IMG/VR virus record: IMGVR_UViG_3300036781_000437 | Location: 1-43,713 of that record | DNA length: 43,713 nucleotides | Source: a virus | Reading direction: 5' to 3' (one strand) | In this document: positions 26,926 to 35,971 of the stretch, one piece after another | Layout: the number at the start of each line of letters is the position of its first letter | How positions within the stretch are numbered: position 1 is the first letter of the stretch | Position numbers and translations under genes: made by a program | Notes under the pieces: generated by a model | The model's database searches: none | What the model was told of the DNA's origin: nothing | What the model saw: only the letters and a program-made list of their open reading frames with translations

Positions 26926-28931
26926 GAGCCTGGGAAGTGGCGAGGGGAGAAGCCCGAGAGCGGGTGCATCTCGGGGTTGAAGCCCGGCCCCGACCAGCTC
27001 TTGCCCCAGTGGCCGGTGCCGAAGTGCTTGTCGCCCTGGGGCGTGTGGAAGACGATGAAGACGTGGACGCTGTTCGCGTAGACCGTCAGCTCGGAGCCCT
27101 TGCCGGGCTCGCCCCAGGAGCTCGCGATCGAGCCGGAGCCCATCACGCCGCCGCCGATCGTGAAGCCCATCTCGGCGGCGCCGAGGATGGCGCAGGTTGA
27201 GCCCGAGCAGTCGTAGCCGATGCCCGCGTCGACCTGGCCGGTGTACGGGTTGACGAGCCCGGTGTGGTTGGGGACGCCGCAGCGGGCGTGCCCGCCGCCC
27301 CAGATGTAGGGGTACTGCTTCGCGTCCATCGCCTGCGCCGCCGCCCAGGCGCGGGCGCCCTTGGAGCCGCCCTTCGCGGCGAGGCTCGGCGTGACGCCGT
27401 AGGGCTGGCTCGGGTCGACCTTGGCTGCGGCCTTCGCCGCCGCCGAGCTCGGGTCGGCGGCGGGCTCGAGCAGCGGCAGCGTCACGCGCTTGAGCGTGAT
27501 CGTCGCCTCGGCGTCGAAGATGCCCCGAGTCACCTGACTCACCAGCCAGCGGCCGTCGGCCGGGCCACAGTTGTAGAGCTCGACCACCGAGCCGGGCGGG
27601 ACGGCCCAGCGCGAGGCCCGCGCCTGGACGGTTGCCTCGGAGCTGTCCTTGCCGTTGTCGACGTTGAAGTCGATCGCGTCGACCCCGAGCGTGTCCTCAC
27701 TGATCGAGAGCTCGGGCTTCTGCTGGAGGAGCGTCGCCTCGCTCGCGTAGTACACGCGGCCGTCGACTACGAAGCAGCGCCACTGCACGTCGCTCGCGAG
27801 CCGCTGCATCGCGTGCCAGGAGTTCTCGCGCTTGCCGTTCGTGCCGCCGCGCTGGAACTGGAAGGGCGCCGTCGCCGCGGTGGTGGTGGAGAAGGTGGTC
27901 GGCTGGCTCGTCGCCGAGCTCGTCGCGCCGATCGCGGCGCTCGGCTTCACCTTGAGCTTGGTCGGCAGCCCCGCGTAGGCATTGACCCACACCTCGGCCT
28001 CGTCGTGCCACTGCTCGTTCACCTTCGCCTCGCCGATCCCCATCACGTTCTCGCCGATCCAGGCGGGCGTCCAGTCGGGGTGTTTGAGCGCGAGCTCGAT
28101 CGCGCCGCCGAGGCCGCGGAAGCCACGAGTGAGGTAGGTCTTCGCGCAGGCCTCCGGGTCCATCTGGCTGATGCCGAGGTTGTCGGCCGTGCTCTTGAGC
28201 ACTTGCAGGACGCCGAGGCTGCCGCCGTAGCGCAGGCCCGCCACGTCGCCGAAGTTGATGTTCTGGATCGTGCTCTCGGTGATCGCCGAGGAGATGAGCG
28301 CGACGCAGGCGTTGTGCGGCGCCGAGAGCGAGGCGGCGACGTCGAGCAGGCGCTCGCCGAGCGCCCGCTGGGAGGCGCTGGCCGGGTGGTGCTTGACCGT
28401 GAGCGTCTGCCCTGGCGAGAGCCCCTTGCCGAGCGCCGTCGCCCGTGCGGTCGGTGTGAGCTTCTGGGCGGCGGTCGTGATCGCGACCTTCTGCTGGGTG
28501 TGCAGATCGGGGCAGACGAACTCGACCGGCGGCTTGAGCTCCTGCACGAGCGAGAGGATGAACTCGGCCCGGGTCATCTTCGACCGGGCCGCCTTGCGCG
28601 GGCCGCTCTTCGCCTTGAGGTAGGCGACGACCCGGTCGACGAAGGTGAGCTCGATCGAGCTGCCGCTCTTCGACACGGCCGTCAGCCGCCACCACTGACC
28701 GTCGAGCTCCAGGTCGATCTGTTGCGAGAAGACGCCCGAGCGGAGGAGGTCGCGGTGGGCGTCGTCGACCGTGAGCGAGAGCGTCGAGGCCGCTTCCATC
28801 GAGCGCTCGATTGAGCCGTCGGTGATGCGCGAGTCGATCGAGACGCCCGGCAGGACGAGGTTCTTGGTCGCAACCTCCAGGACGATCGCGCCGACGTTCG
28901 TGTCGGCGACGAGAGGGAGGGCGGCGCTCAC
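26922..28931 (-). CDS. Baseplate hub/tail lysin with lysozyme-like and NlpC/P60-like domains
   Basis: A 669-residue protein from GTG 28931. Residues 1-195 look like a hub (gpD-type) strand domain ([20 protein letters not shown], then [20 protein letters not shown]). Residues about 200-322 hold a lysozyme-like insert ('[17 protein letters not shown]' with a candidate catalytic Glu, then '[18 protein letters not shown]'). After more hub strands, residues about 545-660 form an NlpC/P60-type peptidase: '[13 protein letters not shown]', '[19 protein letters not shown]' with the Cys, and '[13 protein letters not shown]' with the His. So the puncturing complex carries two wall-cutting activities for DNA entry. 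Confidence 0.8.
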   Translation of the reverse strand: MSAALPLVADTNVGAIVLEVATKNLVLPGVSIDSRITDGSIERSMEAASTLSLTVDDAHRDLLRSGVFSQQIDLELDGQWWRLTAVSKSGSSIELTFVDRVVAYLKAKSGPRKAARSKMTRAEFILSLVQELKPPVEFVCPDLHTQQKVAITTAAQKLTPTARATALGKGLSPGQTLTVKHHPASASQRALGERLLDVAASLSAPHNACVALISSAITESTIQNINFGDVAGLRYGGSLGVLQVLKSTADNLGISQMDPEACAKTYLTRGFRGLGGAIELALKHPDWTPAWIGENVMGIGEAKVNEQWHDEAEVWVNAYAGLPTKLKVKPSAAIGATSSATSQPTTFSTTTAATAPFQFQRGGTNGKRENSWHAMQRLASDVQWRCFVVDGRVYYASEATLLQQKPELSISEDTLGVDAIDFNVDNGKDSSEATVQARASRWAVPPGSVVELYNCGPADGRWLVSQVTRGIFDAEATITLKRVTLPLLEPAADPSSAAAKAAAKVDPSQPYGVTPSLAAKGGSKGARAWAAAQAMDAKQYPYIWGGGHARCGVPNHTGLVNPYTGQVDAGIGYDCSGSTCAILGAAEMGFTIGGGVMGSGSIASSWGEPGKGSELTVYANSVHVFIVFHTPQGDKHFGTGHWGKSWSGPGFNPEMHPLSGFSPRHFPGS

Positions 28932-29662
28932 GGCAGCCGGATCACCTGGCCGGGCACGATCGAGCGCGGGTCGCGGATGCCGTTCAGCTTCGCGAGCTCG
29001 GGCCAGCGCTTCGCGTCGCCGAGCTCCTTCGCGGCGATCGAGAGCAGGTCGTCGCCCTCGCCGAAGCCCGCGGTCACGGTGCCGGGCGTGCCCGCCTGGA
29101 AGCCCGAGCCTCGAGCTCGCCCGGCGACCACGCGCTTGCGGGCGGCGCCGGAGGCCGTCTTCGTCGCGGCGGCCTTCATCTGCTGGAGCTGCGAGGGCGA
29201 GTCCTGGGTGACGCGCACGTCCGAGACGTACTCCAGGAGCGAGAGCGTCACCTGTTGCCGCTGGCGGTTGCCTTGCGGCCCCATCAGGGCATCGCCCCAG
29301 GTGAGCGTGTCGAGCACCCAGCGGCGCCCCTGATGCGGGACGCCGTTCCCGAGCGCCGAGATCGACAGCCGCGGCGGCCAGCCGTCGGAGGCGCTGGGAG
29401 CTCCGAGCCGCTCCAGCGCGGAGATGGAACGCTCGACCGAGAGCCCGGCTTGCCAGCCGTCGAACAGGATCGGCAAGTCCATGCGGAGCGAGGGCGAGCC
29501 CGACCAGACCGTCATCGTCGAGCGCATCGGCCGGATCACCTCCGTCCAGCCGCCGTAGCCCTGCGTCACGTTGGGCCGGTCGGCGGCGAGGCGGGCGGTG
29601 ATCGTGATCGGCGGGTCGACCGAGCGAACGGTCACCCAGCCGAGGCGCGGCTTCCGGGCCAC
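28928..29662 (-). CDS. LysM tail protein (baseplate/tube tip)
   Basis: A 244-residue protein. The N-terminal two-thirds is strand-rich (WSGSPSLRMDLPILFDGWQA, then LPHQGRRWVLDTLTWGD-type strands). The C-terminus (about 195-244) is a LysM-type module: 'GFGEGDDLLSIAAKELGDAK', 'RWPELAKLNGIRDPRSI', 'VPGQVIRLP'. Contractile phages encode a LysM protein between the tape measure and hub, where it joins tube and hub. The stop overlaps the hub GTG by GTGA. Confidence 0.8.
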   Translation of the reverse strand: MARKPRLGWVTVRSVDPPITITARLAADRPNVTQGYGGWTEVIRPMRSTMTVWSGSPSLRMDLPILFDGWQAGLSVERSISALERLGAPSASDGWPPRLSISALGNGVPHQGRRWVLDTLTWGDALMGPQGNRQRQQVTLSLLEYVSDVRVTQDSPSQLQQMKAAATKTASGAARKRVVAGRARGSGFQAGTPGTVTAGFGEGDDLLSIAAKELGDAKRWPELAKLNGIRDPRSIVPGQVIRLP

Positions 29663-29665
29663 GGG

Positions 29666-31627
29666 CTACCTCCGAGCGAGTTGGTCGGACGCGACCCGAG
29701 CGACCGAGCGGGCGATCTCGCGGCGGTCGAGCATCACGGGCACGGTGATGACGAGCTCGCGCCCGTGCCCGACCGAGGCGGTGTCCGGCGTCGGGCGGAC
29801 GAGGGCGCCGGCGGGCAGCGAGACGAGCTCCGGGCCGCGCTCGCCGACGACGAAGGAGCCGGGCCTGGCGACCGCGCCGCCGTACTGCCCGAACGCCTTC
29901 TTGGCGAGCCCGGCGGCGGCGCCTCCAGCCTTGAGCGCGAGGCCCACGCCCGGCACCTTCCGGAGGATGTGGCCGAGCTTGCCGGGAAGCGTCTCGACCC
30001 AGGAGACGAGGTTCTGGATCGCGGTGCGGACGGCGGCGACGATGCCGAGGGCGAAGTTCTTGATCGCCCCGAAGTGCTTGTAGATCGCCGCGGCGGCGAG
30101 CCCGAACGGGCCGAGCAGCACGCCGACGAGGTAGGGCCAGTTGGCCCGGAACCAGCCGACGACGCGCCCGGCGCCGCTGACGATCACCGACCACACGGCG
30201 CCGACGAAGTCGCGCACCTGCTTCCAGTGCGTCACGATCAGCGCCGCGGCGATGCCGAACGGGCCGAGCAGCACCCCGAGGAGCAAGGGCCAGTTCGTCT
30301 TGACCCAGCGCCAGACGAGCTGCGCTCCCGCCAGGATCGCGTGCCAGGCCGTATCGACCGCCCGGTGGAACCAGCCGACCCGCTTGTAGGCCTCGTAGAA
30401 GGCGACGCCCAGGGCGACGACCCCGGCGACGATGAGCAGGATCGGGAACGCGTCGACCGCCAGGTTGAGCAGCCACTGCGCCGCCGCCCAGGCCTTCGCC
30501 GCGAGCGCCGCCGCCTTGCTCGCGGCCGCCTGCACCCAGGTCGCGGCGGCGAGGAGCTTGGTCTGGATCGTCTCGATCCGCTTCGCCACCGTGAGCCGCT
30601 TCGACCAGAGGGTGAGCGCGATCGTCACGACCTTGTACGCGGTGAAGGCGGCGACGACGCCGTAGATGACGACCTTGAGCCGGGTCGAGTTCGACGTGAT
30701 CGGCTGCAGGAGCTTGGCGAAGCGCATCAGCACCTGGCCGACCTGGATCAGCACCGGGAGCAGCGCGAGGGCGAGCTGCACCGAGAGCCCGTGCATCGCC
30801 GCCGAGAGCTCCTTCTGTTGCTTGACCGCCTTGAGGTTGGCCTGCACCTGCTTCTGGGTGAGGTAGTTCCCGGCCTCCCGCTGCGCCTCGAGCCACTTCT
30901 TGATCCCCTCGCGGCCCTTCGTCAGCACGGGGAGGAGCTTGTAGCCCGAGCGGCCGAACAGGAGCTGGGCGTCGGCGGCCCGCTTGGCCGGGTCCTTCAT
31001 CGTCTTGAACGCGTCGGCGACCTGGAGCATCACGGCGGGTGTGTTGCCCTTGGCGAGATCCTTCTGGGAGACGCCGAGCGAGTCGAAGAGCTTGCGGGCC
31101 TTGACGCTCTGGGCCTGCGCGGTGGTGATCCCCTTGGAGAGCTTGGCGAGCTGCTTCGGCGCGTCCTTCCCGCCCGCCGCCGAGACGAGGTCGATCTGGT
31201 GCCGGAGGTCGGCGATCTTCTTCGCGGCGTCGCTCCCGCCGCCGCTCGCCTTCGCGATCTGCTTCGACAGCGTCTGGAAGCTGACCGACGTCTGTTGCGC
31301 GGAGATGCCCATCTCCTCGGTGGCGCTGAGCCACTCGGAGGCGAACTCGGAGCCTGCCCCGGTCTGCTTCTGGAAGCGGTAGGTCGCCTTCGCGAGGTCC
31401 TCGGTCGAGGTGACCGCCTTGTCGATGAAGCGGACGGCGCCGTAGATCGCCGTCGCCCCGGCGGCGTACTTGAGCAGGCCGAGGGCGCCGCGGCCCGCCT
31501 TCTTGCCCGCCACCTCGGCCGACGTGCCAACCCCGGTCGTGGCCTTCGACGCCTCGCCTGCTTGGCTGACGAAGGCGCCGACGTTCTTCATCGACAGGAT
31601 GACCTCGATGATCGAGGGAGGTGGCAT
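29666..31627 (-). CDS. Tape measure protein
   Basis: A 653-residue protein with the usual features: an N-terminal start (IIEVILSMKNVGAFVSQAGE), long helical coiled regions rich in Ala/Lys/Gln (ISAQQTSVSFQTLSKQIAKA, YLTQKQVQANLKAVKQQKEL), hydrophobic segments in the middle (LLIVAGVVALGVAFYEAYKR; a repeated 'WPLLLGVLLGPFG' unit appears twice, followed by a variant) and a short soluble tail (VPVMLDRREIARSVARV). It sets tail length and is placed between the assembly chaperones and the LysM protein. The predicted length suits a short contractile tail. Confidence 0.9.
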   Translation of the reverse strand: MPPPSIIEVILSMKNVGAFVSQAGEASKATTGVGTSAEVAGKKAGRGALGLLKYAAGATAIYGAVRFIDKAVTSTEDLAKATYRFQKQTGAGSEFASEWLSATEEMGISAQQTSVSFQTLSKQIAKASGGGSDAAKKIADLRHQIDLVSAAGGKDAPKQLAKLSKGITTAQAQSVKARKLFDSLGVSQKDLAKGNTPAVMLQVADAFKTMKDPAKRAADAQLLFGRSGYKLLPVLTKGREGIKKWLEAQREAGNYLTQKQVQANLKAVKQQKELSAAMHGLSVQLALALLPVLIQVGQVLMRFAKLLQPITSNSTRLKVVIYGVVAAFTAYKVVTIALTLWSKRLTVAKRIETIQTKLLAAATWVQAAASKAAALAAKAWAAAQWLLNLAVDAFPILLIVAGVVALGVAFYEAYKRVGWFHRAVDTAWHAILAGAQLVWRWVKTNWPLLLGVLLGPFGIAAALIVTHWKQVRDFVGAVWSVIVSGAGRVVGWFRANWPYLVGVLLGPFGLAAAAIYKHFGAIKNFALGIVAAVRTAIQNLVSWVETLPGKLGHILRKVPGVGLALKAGGAAAGLAKKAFGQYGGAVARPGSFVVGERGPELVSLPAGALVRPTPDTASVGHGRELVITVPVMLDRREIARSVARVASDQLARR

Positions 31628-31633
31628 CGCCTC

Positions 31634-31789
31634 CTACTTCGCGTTGAGCTTGTTGACGATCTCGACGCCGCGGTTCGCGACCGCCCGCAGGAGCAGCCGC
31701 TCGCGGGCGTCCGTGGTGGTGAGGTAGCGGTCGACCGGGAGCCCGAGCAGGCCCATGTAGGCGAGCAGCGTCACCGTCCCGCCGCTCAC
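31634..31789 (-). CDS. Second tail assembly chaperone frame
   Basis: A 51-residue frame (GTG 31789, GTGA overlap with the first chaperone). It lies directly before the tape measure gene, the place of the second chaperone product in contractile phages, which is normally made by a -1 frameshift from the first. The frame is -1 relative to the first chaperone and is open through the GGGGG run, so a fused product is possible. Alone, the peptide is a helix-rich segment (YMGLLGLPVDRYLTTTDARE, then RLLLRAVANRGVEIVNKL). Confidence 0.65.
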   Translation of the reverse strand: MSGGTVTLLAYMGLLGLPVDRYLTTTDARERLLLRAVANRGVEIVNKLNAK

Positions 31790-32340
31790 GATTCCCCCAG
31801 CATCTCCTCCTCGAGCTCGCCTTCCATCCCGGACGACCACTGGTAGAGGTCGATCTGCGCCCGCTCGACGGCGACCTCGGGCGAGGGCGCTCCCTCGTAG
31901 AGCACGCGCAGGAGGTCGCGGGCTCGCTTCGTCTCGACGCCGAAGAGCTCGGCGAGCCGCGCGTCGATGCGCACGAGCTCGCCCTCCGGGTCGATCGACT
32001 CCAGCGTGTCGGCGGGACGGCGCCGGGCGAGCACCTCGCGGCAGGAGTCGATGATGATGTCCGCGTTGAAGGCGTAGTCCAGCTTGGCACCGCCGCCAGT
32101 GCGGGTCAGCCGCTCGCGCACCTGGGCGAGCTTGGTCGCGTCGATCGGCCCGCAGCGGATCACGAGGCAGCCGTTGTAGCCGGGCACGTCGAGGTCGAAG
32201 TAGCGGTCGTACGCGAGGGCCTCGCGGCGCTTGCGCACGGCGTCGAGCACGGAGTCCCCCGGCGCCGCCTGAATCGGCCGCGCCTCCTCCTCGGGGAGCT
32301 CCTCCTCGGCGGGCTCGGGGAAGTGGTGGACGGCTTCCAT
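31786..32340 (-). CDS. Tail assembly chaperone (first product)
   Basis: A 184-residue protein from ATG 32340, one base after the tube stop. Acidic start (EPAEEELPEEEARP), then 'YDRYFDLDVPGYNGCLVIRC', 'LAQVRERLTRTGGGAKLDYA' and 'RAQIDLYQWSSGMEGELEEE'. Its position between tube and tape measure, its acidic helical character and the overlapping second frame identify it as the chaperone that loads the tape measure. It is translated together with the tube protein and may also be extended by frameshifting. Confidence 0.75.
   Translation of the reverse strand: MEAVHHFPEPAEEELPEEEARPIQAAPGDSVLDAVRKRREALAYDRYFDLDVPGYNGCLVIRCGPIDATKLAQVRERLTRTGGGAKLDYAFNADIIIDSCREVLARRRPADTLESIDPEGELVRIDARLAELFGVETKRARDLLRVLYEGAPSPEVAVERAQIDLYQWSSGMEGELEEEMLGES
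31794..31798 (-). promoter_or_regulatory. Candidate -1 frameshift slip site
   Basis: On the - strand the first chaperone ends CTG-GGG-GAA-TCG-TGA. The GGGGGAA stretch allows one tRNA to slip back by one base onto GGG, entering the frame of the second chaperone just before the stop. The geometry matches the conserved programmed frameshift of tail chaperones, but the heptamer is not the strongest type. Confidence 0.5.
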
Positions 32341-32762
32341 CACGCGGGCACCGATCCGGAGGGCGTGATCTCCAGCTCGATCGTTGCCGCGTCGGTCGAG
32401 GTCGAGTCGACCTCGGGCGGCGTCACCCGCTTGAGGACGCCCGTGTAGACGAGCGCCTTGCCCCACGAGGCCCCGTTGACGTCGAGCGCCGTCTTGGTGA
32501 GCTTCACCTGAGCCTTGCCGACGCGGGAGAGGAGCCAGTGGAGCTGTGAGTCGTCGCGCGGCTGGTCGTAGAGCCGCGAGACGACGAGCTGCCCGATCGT
32601 GATCGAGCCGCCGAGCGAGACGTTCGGCGCCATCCCGCCGGGCTTGTAGGTGAGCTCGTCCGAGTCCGACTCGCCGCCGGTCAGCACGTCCCAGGAGTCG
32701 GGCAGCGGCTTGCCGTCGACCACCAGCTTGACCCGCCACATGTCTTTGCGCATGCCAGTCAT
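32340..32762 (-). CDS. Tail tube protein
   Basis: A 140-residue protein: ATG 32762 with a strong AGGAGGTGACTAC site. Strand-rich sequence: 'DMWRVKLVVDGKPLPDSWDV', 'NVSLGGSITIGQLVVSRLYD', 'VGKAQVKLTKTALDVNG', 'DAATIELEITPSGSVP'. This pattern and its place directly after the sheath gene are typical of contractile-tail tube proteins that polymerise as hexameric rings. 14 bases separate it from the sheath stop. Confidence 0.75.
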   Translation of the reverse strand: MTGMRKDMWRVKLVVDGKPLPDSWDVLTGGESDSDELTYKPGGMAPNVSLGGSITIGQLVVSRLYDQPRDDSQLHWLLSRVGKAQVKLTKTALDVNGASWGKALVYTGVLKRVTPPEVDSTSTDAATIELEITPSGSVPA

Positions 32763-32776
32763 GTAGTCACCTCCTC

Positions 32777-34081
32777 TCAGGCCGCGACCGCGGGCAGAGC
32801 CTCGTTCACAGCCACCTTGACGATCTCGATCAGCACCCACTCGGCGAACGGGCTCATCCGCACGCCGATGACCGCGTGCAGCTCGCCGTTCGCGATCGTC
32901 GCGGGCGTGTTGATGCTGGAGCCGGTGTCGACGTAGAAGGCGTCCGCGGGCGTCGCGCCGTAGAGGGCGTCCTCGTTGTAGTAGGCGAGCAGCATCCCGG
33001 ACAGGTCGCCGTTGAAGTCCGAGAGCGTGTGCCCGCGCCCGTCGAGCTGCGAGAAGACGTAGTTCTCGCCGATCGCCTCGGCCTGCGCGACGATGCCCAT
33101 GTTCAGGCGGGCATTGCCGAAGTCGAGCCAGGCCGGGGTGGCGACCGGGTCGACGCAGCTCCGGTAGCCGTAGGTGCGGACGCCGCCGTAGATCAGCCGG
33201 GCCATGTTGACGCCGCTGTCGTTCAGCATCTGGTAGTCGGAGTCGGAGTAGCGGCCGTTCAGGTCGAGCGCGTAGACGGCCTGCCCGAGGACGCCGGCGG
33301 CCGCGATGTTCGGGTTGTAGGAGGCGTCGTTGCGGGCGATGATGCCCGCCTCGACCGCGGCGTAGGGCACGGTGCGCTGGGTTCCGGCGACGACGCCGGG
33401 CACGAGCGCGGAGGGAGCGAAGAGCGCCGCGTAGCGCCCGTTCGCGTCGGTCTGGAGGGCGAGCCCGGCGCCCTTGAGCGCAGCCGAGTCGCCGTCGGCG
33501 CAGGAGAGCAGGGCGACGCGGTTGGTCGCGGCGCAGTGGGCCGTGAGGGCGCTCTGGTTGTCGGCGACGGCGGCCTTGGCCGGGTCGGCGAGGAACACCT
33601 GGCCGGGGCCGAGGTCCTTCGTCAGCGCCGCCAGGGCGGCGGCGATGCCCGTGTCGACGGCCGTCGGGCTGGCGGCGAGGTGATCCTCGACCGCCGTGAG
33701 CTCCTCGGCCTTCGTGCCGTAGTCGGCCGGGTTGAGCCCGTAGGAGACGGCGAGCACGTCGAGCTCGGCGCGGGTCATCGCCTCCAGCTCGGCCGTCGTC
33801 GGCGCCGTCTGCACGCCGACGGTCATCCCGCCGGTCGGGTTGGTCGGCGCGACGTAGAGCTTGGCGCCGCCCTCCCGGAAGTAGGTGTCGGCCGCGTCGT
33901 AGGTGGCGTTGCCTGCGCCCGAGCGGTCGCCGAAGGCCGCGACGTACTCGGTCATCGAATGGACGAGCTGGTAGAGCGGGCCTTGCACGGTGTCGCCGAC
34001 GACGAAGGCGACTCCTGTGTCGGTGGGTGCGGACCGTGGCGGTGGAAGCGCACGCGAGATGACGTCGACTCCAGGCCTCAT
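32777..34081 (-). CDS. Tail sheath protein
   Basis: A 434-residue protein. The N-terminal strand 'VDVISRALPPPRSAPTDTGV' followed by 'AFVVGDTVQGPLYQLVHSMT' and 'YFREGGAKLYVAPTNPTGGM' is the standard sheath start (the GP-x-xGP/x-x-V domain). The C-terminal half has 'RYAALFAPSALVPGVVAGTQ', 'NMARLIYGGVRTYGYRSCVD' and 'GIVAQAEAIGENYVFSQLDG', then a basic end. The sheath contracts to drive the tube through the wall. It identifies the phage as a myovirus type. ATG 34081 shares its last base with the previous stop. Confidence 0.92.
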   Translation of the reverse strand: MRPGVDVISRALPPPRSAPTDTGVAFVVGDTVQGPLYQLVHSMTEYVAAFGDRSGAGNATYDAADTYFREGGAKLYVAPTNPTGGMTVGVQTAPTTAELEAMTRAELDVLAVSYGLNPADYGTKAEELTAVEDHLAASPTAVDTGIAAALAALTKDLGPGQVFLADPAKAAVADNQSALTAHCAATNRVALLSCADGDSAALKGAGLALQTDANGRYAALFAPSALVPGVVAGTQRTVPYAAVEAGIIARNDASYNPNIAAAGVLGQAVYALDLNGRYSDSDYQMLNDSGVNMARLIYGGVRTYGYRSCVDPVATPAWLDFGNARLNMGIVAQAEAIGENYVFSQLDGRGHTLSDFNGDLSGMLLAYYNEDALYGATPADAFYVDTGSSINTPATIANGELHAVIGVRMSPFAEWVLIEIVKVAVNEALPAVAA

Positions 34082-34761
34082 CAGTCCTCCTCTCCTGTGG
34101 GTAGCGGGTCGGTGCCGTAGTTGATGACGTGCTCTTCGTGGGTCTGGACGAGCGGCCAGGGCGCCCACGGATCGACGCTCGGCGGGTCGGGTAGCAGCGG
34201 CCCGGCGTTCGCCGAGGCGACGTCCTCGACCTCGACGGTGAAGTGGGCCTGCCCCGAGCTCAGGGAGCGCGAGTCGTCGTAGACGAGGTCGTCGTAGCGC
34301 TCGTCCAGCCAGACCGTCCCGTGCGCGTGGCCGTCGAGCGAGGGCCGCTGGATGATGAGTGTGCGCACGGCGGCGACGTAGTCGAGCGCCATCTCGTGCG
34401 CCTCCTCCTGGTAGCGGGCCGAGCAGACGCAGCCGAAGCCCATCACCCACCAGCACTGGTAGCGCCCGTCGCCCCGCTTGCGGGGCGGCGTCGCCTGCCC
34501 GGCCGAGGCCATGACGATGCGCGGGAGCTGGTCTTCGGGCCACTGGTCGAAGCTCGCCGTGCGGACGAAGGAGCGCGGCCGGGCGTAGTGGAGCTGCGGG
34601 AGCCCGTGCTGACGCTCGACCTCGGCCAGGTAGGTCGAAGTCCAGCGCTTGAGCAGGGCGATGCACCAGTCCTCGACGTCGGAGCCGGTGACGATCCGGC
34701 CGAAGATCGAGTCGGGGTCGGGGTTGAGCTCGCCGACCGGGTCGGAGACTGGCGCACTCAC
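34081..34761 (-). CDS. Tail terminator-like / neck protein
   Basis: A 226-residue protein from GTG 34761 (GTGA overlap). Features: 'EDWCIALLKRWTSTYLAEVE', 'LPRIVMASAGQATPPRKRGD', 'CWWVMGFGCVCSARYQEEAH' and 'IIQRPSLDGHAHGTVWLDER', i.e. a mixed fold with a central sheet, similar to proteins at the neck of contractile phages located before the sheath. It probably joins head to tail or caps the tube. Family assignment is by position and shape. Confidence 0.6.
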   Translation of the reverse strand: MSAPVSDPVGELNPDPDSIFGRIVTGSDVEDWCIALLKRWTSTYLAEVERQHGLPQLHYARPRSFVRTASFDQWPEDQLPRIVMASAGQATPPRKRGDGRYQCWWVMGFGCVCSARYQEEAHEMALDYVAAVRTLIIQRPSLDGHAHGTVWLDERYDDLVYDDSRSLSSGQAHFTVEVEDVASANAGPLLPDPPSVDPWAPWPLVQTHEEHVINYGTDPLPTGEED

Positions 34762-35228
34762 AGCCGCCGCCGGTCCTCGACGATGTAGCCCTGCACCGTC
34801 TCGGTCATCGCCGCGACGGTGCGCGGGCTCAGGTCGATCAGCTCGCGCTTCGGGACGCCCTCGCCGTACTGGTGGTAGCGGGCGTAGGGGACGGAGGTGC
34901 CGAAGGCGAGCTCGTCGCGCCCGCCCGACAACGTCACCTCGAGGGCGGCCGTGCGCGAGGTGAGCGAGCGCTCCAGCTCGCCCGTGCGCCGCAGGATGCG
35001 GGCATCCCAGCCCTGCGCCTGCTTGAGCGCCACGGTCGAGTCCTTGAGCGCCGTCCAGCCCGGCCCGTCGGCGGCGAAGCGGGCCTCCTCGTCGCGGCGG
35101 AAGAGCGGGTCGAGCTGCGGCTTCACCGGGCGCACGTCGGCCGCCCGCTCGCCGACCTGGAGCAGGCGCTCGGCGGCGACCTGCTCGCCGACCACCTCGA
35201 CCTGGAGCTGGGGCGCCGCCGCCGCCAT
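34758..35228 (-). CDS. Phage virion morphogenesis (gpG/gpS-like) protein
   Basis: A 156-residue protein. The core 'RILRRTGELERSLTSRTAAL' with 'ELAFGTSVPYARYHQYGEG' matches the phage virion morphogenesis family (RTGxLxxS and YAxxHQ motifs) required for tail completion. The N-terminal half is helical, the C-terminus basic (VQGYIVEDRRRL). ATG 35228 shares a base with the stop of the adaptor. Its place between adaptor and neck protein is standard. Confidence 0.75.
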   Translation of the reverse strand: MAAAAPQLQVEVVGEQVAAERLLQVGERAADVRPVKPQLDPLFRRDEEARFAADGPGWTALKDSTVALKQAQGWDARILRRTGELERSLTSRTAALEVTLSGGRDELAFGTSVPYARYHQYGEGVPKRELIDLSPRTVAAMTETVQGYIVEDRRRL

Positions 35229-35971
35229 CAGACCTCCAGCTCGGGATCGAGCTGGTGCGGCCAGAGCCAGGAGTAGGGGATGCTCGTCCAGGAGCCGACC
35301 GGCACCATCGCCATGTCGTAGCTCGCGAGCTCGCCGCCGCCTCCCTGGCTGATCGCCTCGGTGAGCGCCTGGAGGTCGTCCAGGTACTCCTCGCGGAGCT
35401 GGGTGTAGGCCGAGCGGTCGGTGCGCACCTGCTCGGGGAAGTACGACTTCTCCACCCGCATCGCCGCCCGGTAGGCGACGAGCGCCTGGAAGGCCCCGGT
35501 CTGCTCGTCGGTGAGCGAGCCCTGCGGCGGGAAGCGAACACCGACGAGCGCCACGGCGGCGTCGATCTGCTCCTCCACCTGATCGGCCGTCGGCCGCGTG
35601 TCGTCGTCGAACGTGCCAACCTCGTTGCCCGCCGAGTCCTTCGTCCGAGCTCGGATCAGGAGCGCCACCTGTTCGACCGTCGGCCGCCCGCTCACGGTTG
35701 CGCCGCTCGCGACCACGAAGCACTCGCCGCTCTGCCCCGAGCTCGTCGACACGGTCACGGTGTGCACCCCGGCCGAGAAGCCGAAGAGGTTGACGGCGAC
35801 CGTCTCCGTCGCCGAGCCGACCGGCCCGCTCGACACGACCACGCCGTCGAGCGCCCAGGCGATCGTCGTCCCTGGGACGGTCGTGTCGACTGGCGTCGCC
35901 GAGCACGTCCAGTAGGTCTGGTCGGGCGGCGTCGTCATCGCCGCCGTGACGGTCAGCGGCTGCGCACTCAT
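35228..35971 (-). CDS. Head-tail adaptor with N-terminal Ig-like domain
   Basis: A 247-residue protein with two parts. Residues 1-95 are a beta-sandwich of the Ig/PKD sort ('TVPGTTIAWALDGVVVSSGP', 'FGFSAGVHTVTVSTSSGQSG', ending with a Cys). Residues 96-247 are the usual helical adaptor: 'PTVEQVALLIRARTKDSAGN', 'ADQVEEQIDAAVALVGVRFP', 'AFQALVAYRAAMRVEKSYFP', 'YLDDLQALTEAISQ'. The helical half connects portal and tail completion proteins. The Ig-like extension would be displayed at the neck and may bind host glycans or stabilise the joint. Confidence 0.75.
   Translation of the reverse strand: MSAQPLTVTAAMTTPPDQTYWTCSATPVDTTVPGTTIAWALDGVVVSSGPVGSATETVAVNLFGFSAGVHTVTVSTSSGQSGECFVVASGATVSGRPTVEQVALLIRARTKDSAGNEVGTFDDDTRPTADQVEEQIDAAVALVGVRFPPQGSLTDEQTGAFQALVAYRAAMRVEKSYFPEQVRTDRSAYTQLREEYLDDLQALTEAISQGGGGELASYDMAMVPVGSWTSIPYSWLWPHQLDPELEV

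Noticed and set aside
29255-31846. An 863-codon rightward open frame opposite the tape measure gene
   Set aside because: Antisense shadow of the tape measure gene; no ribosome site and no motif.
26922-32090. A single 1722-codon leftward open frame
   Set aside because: The part beyond 28931 is antisense or out of frame with LysM, tape measure and chaperone genes, which have better codon bias. The GTGA overlap at 28931 gives a clean hub start.
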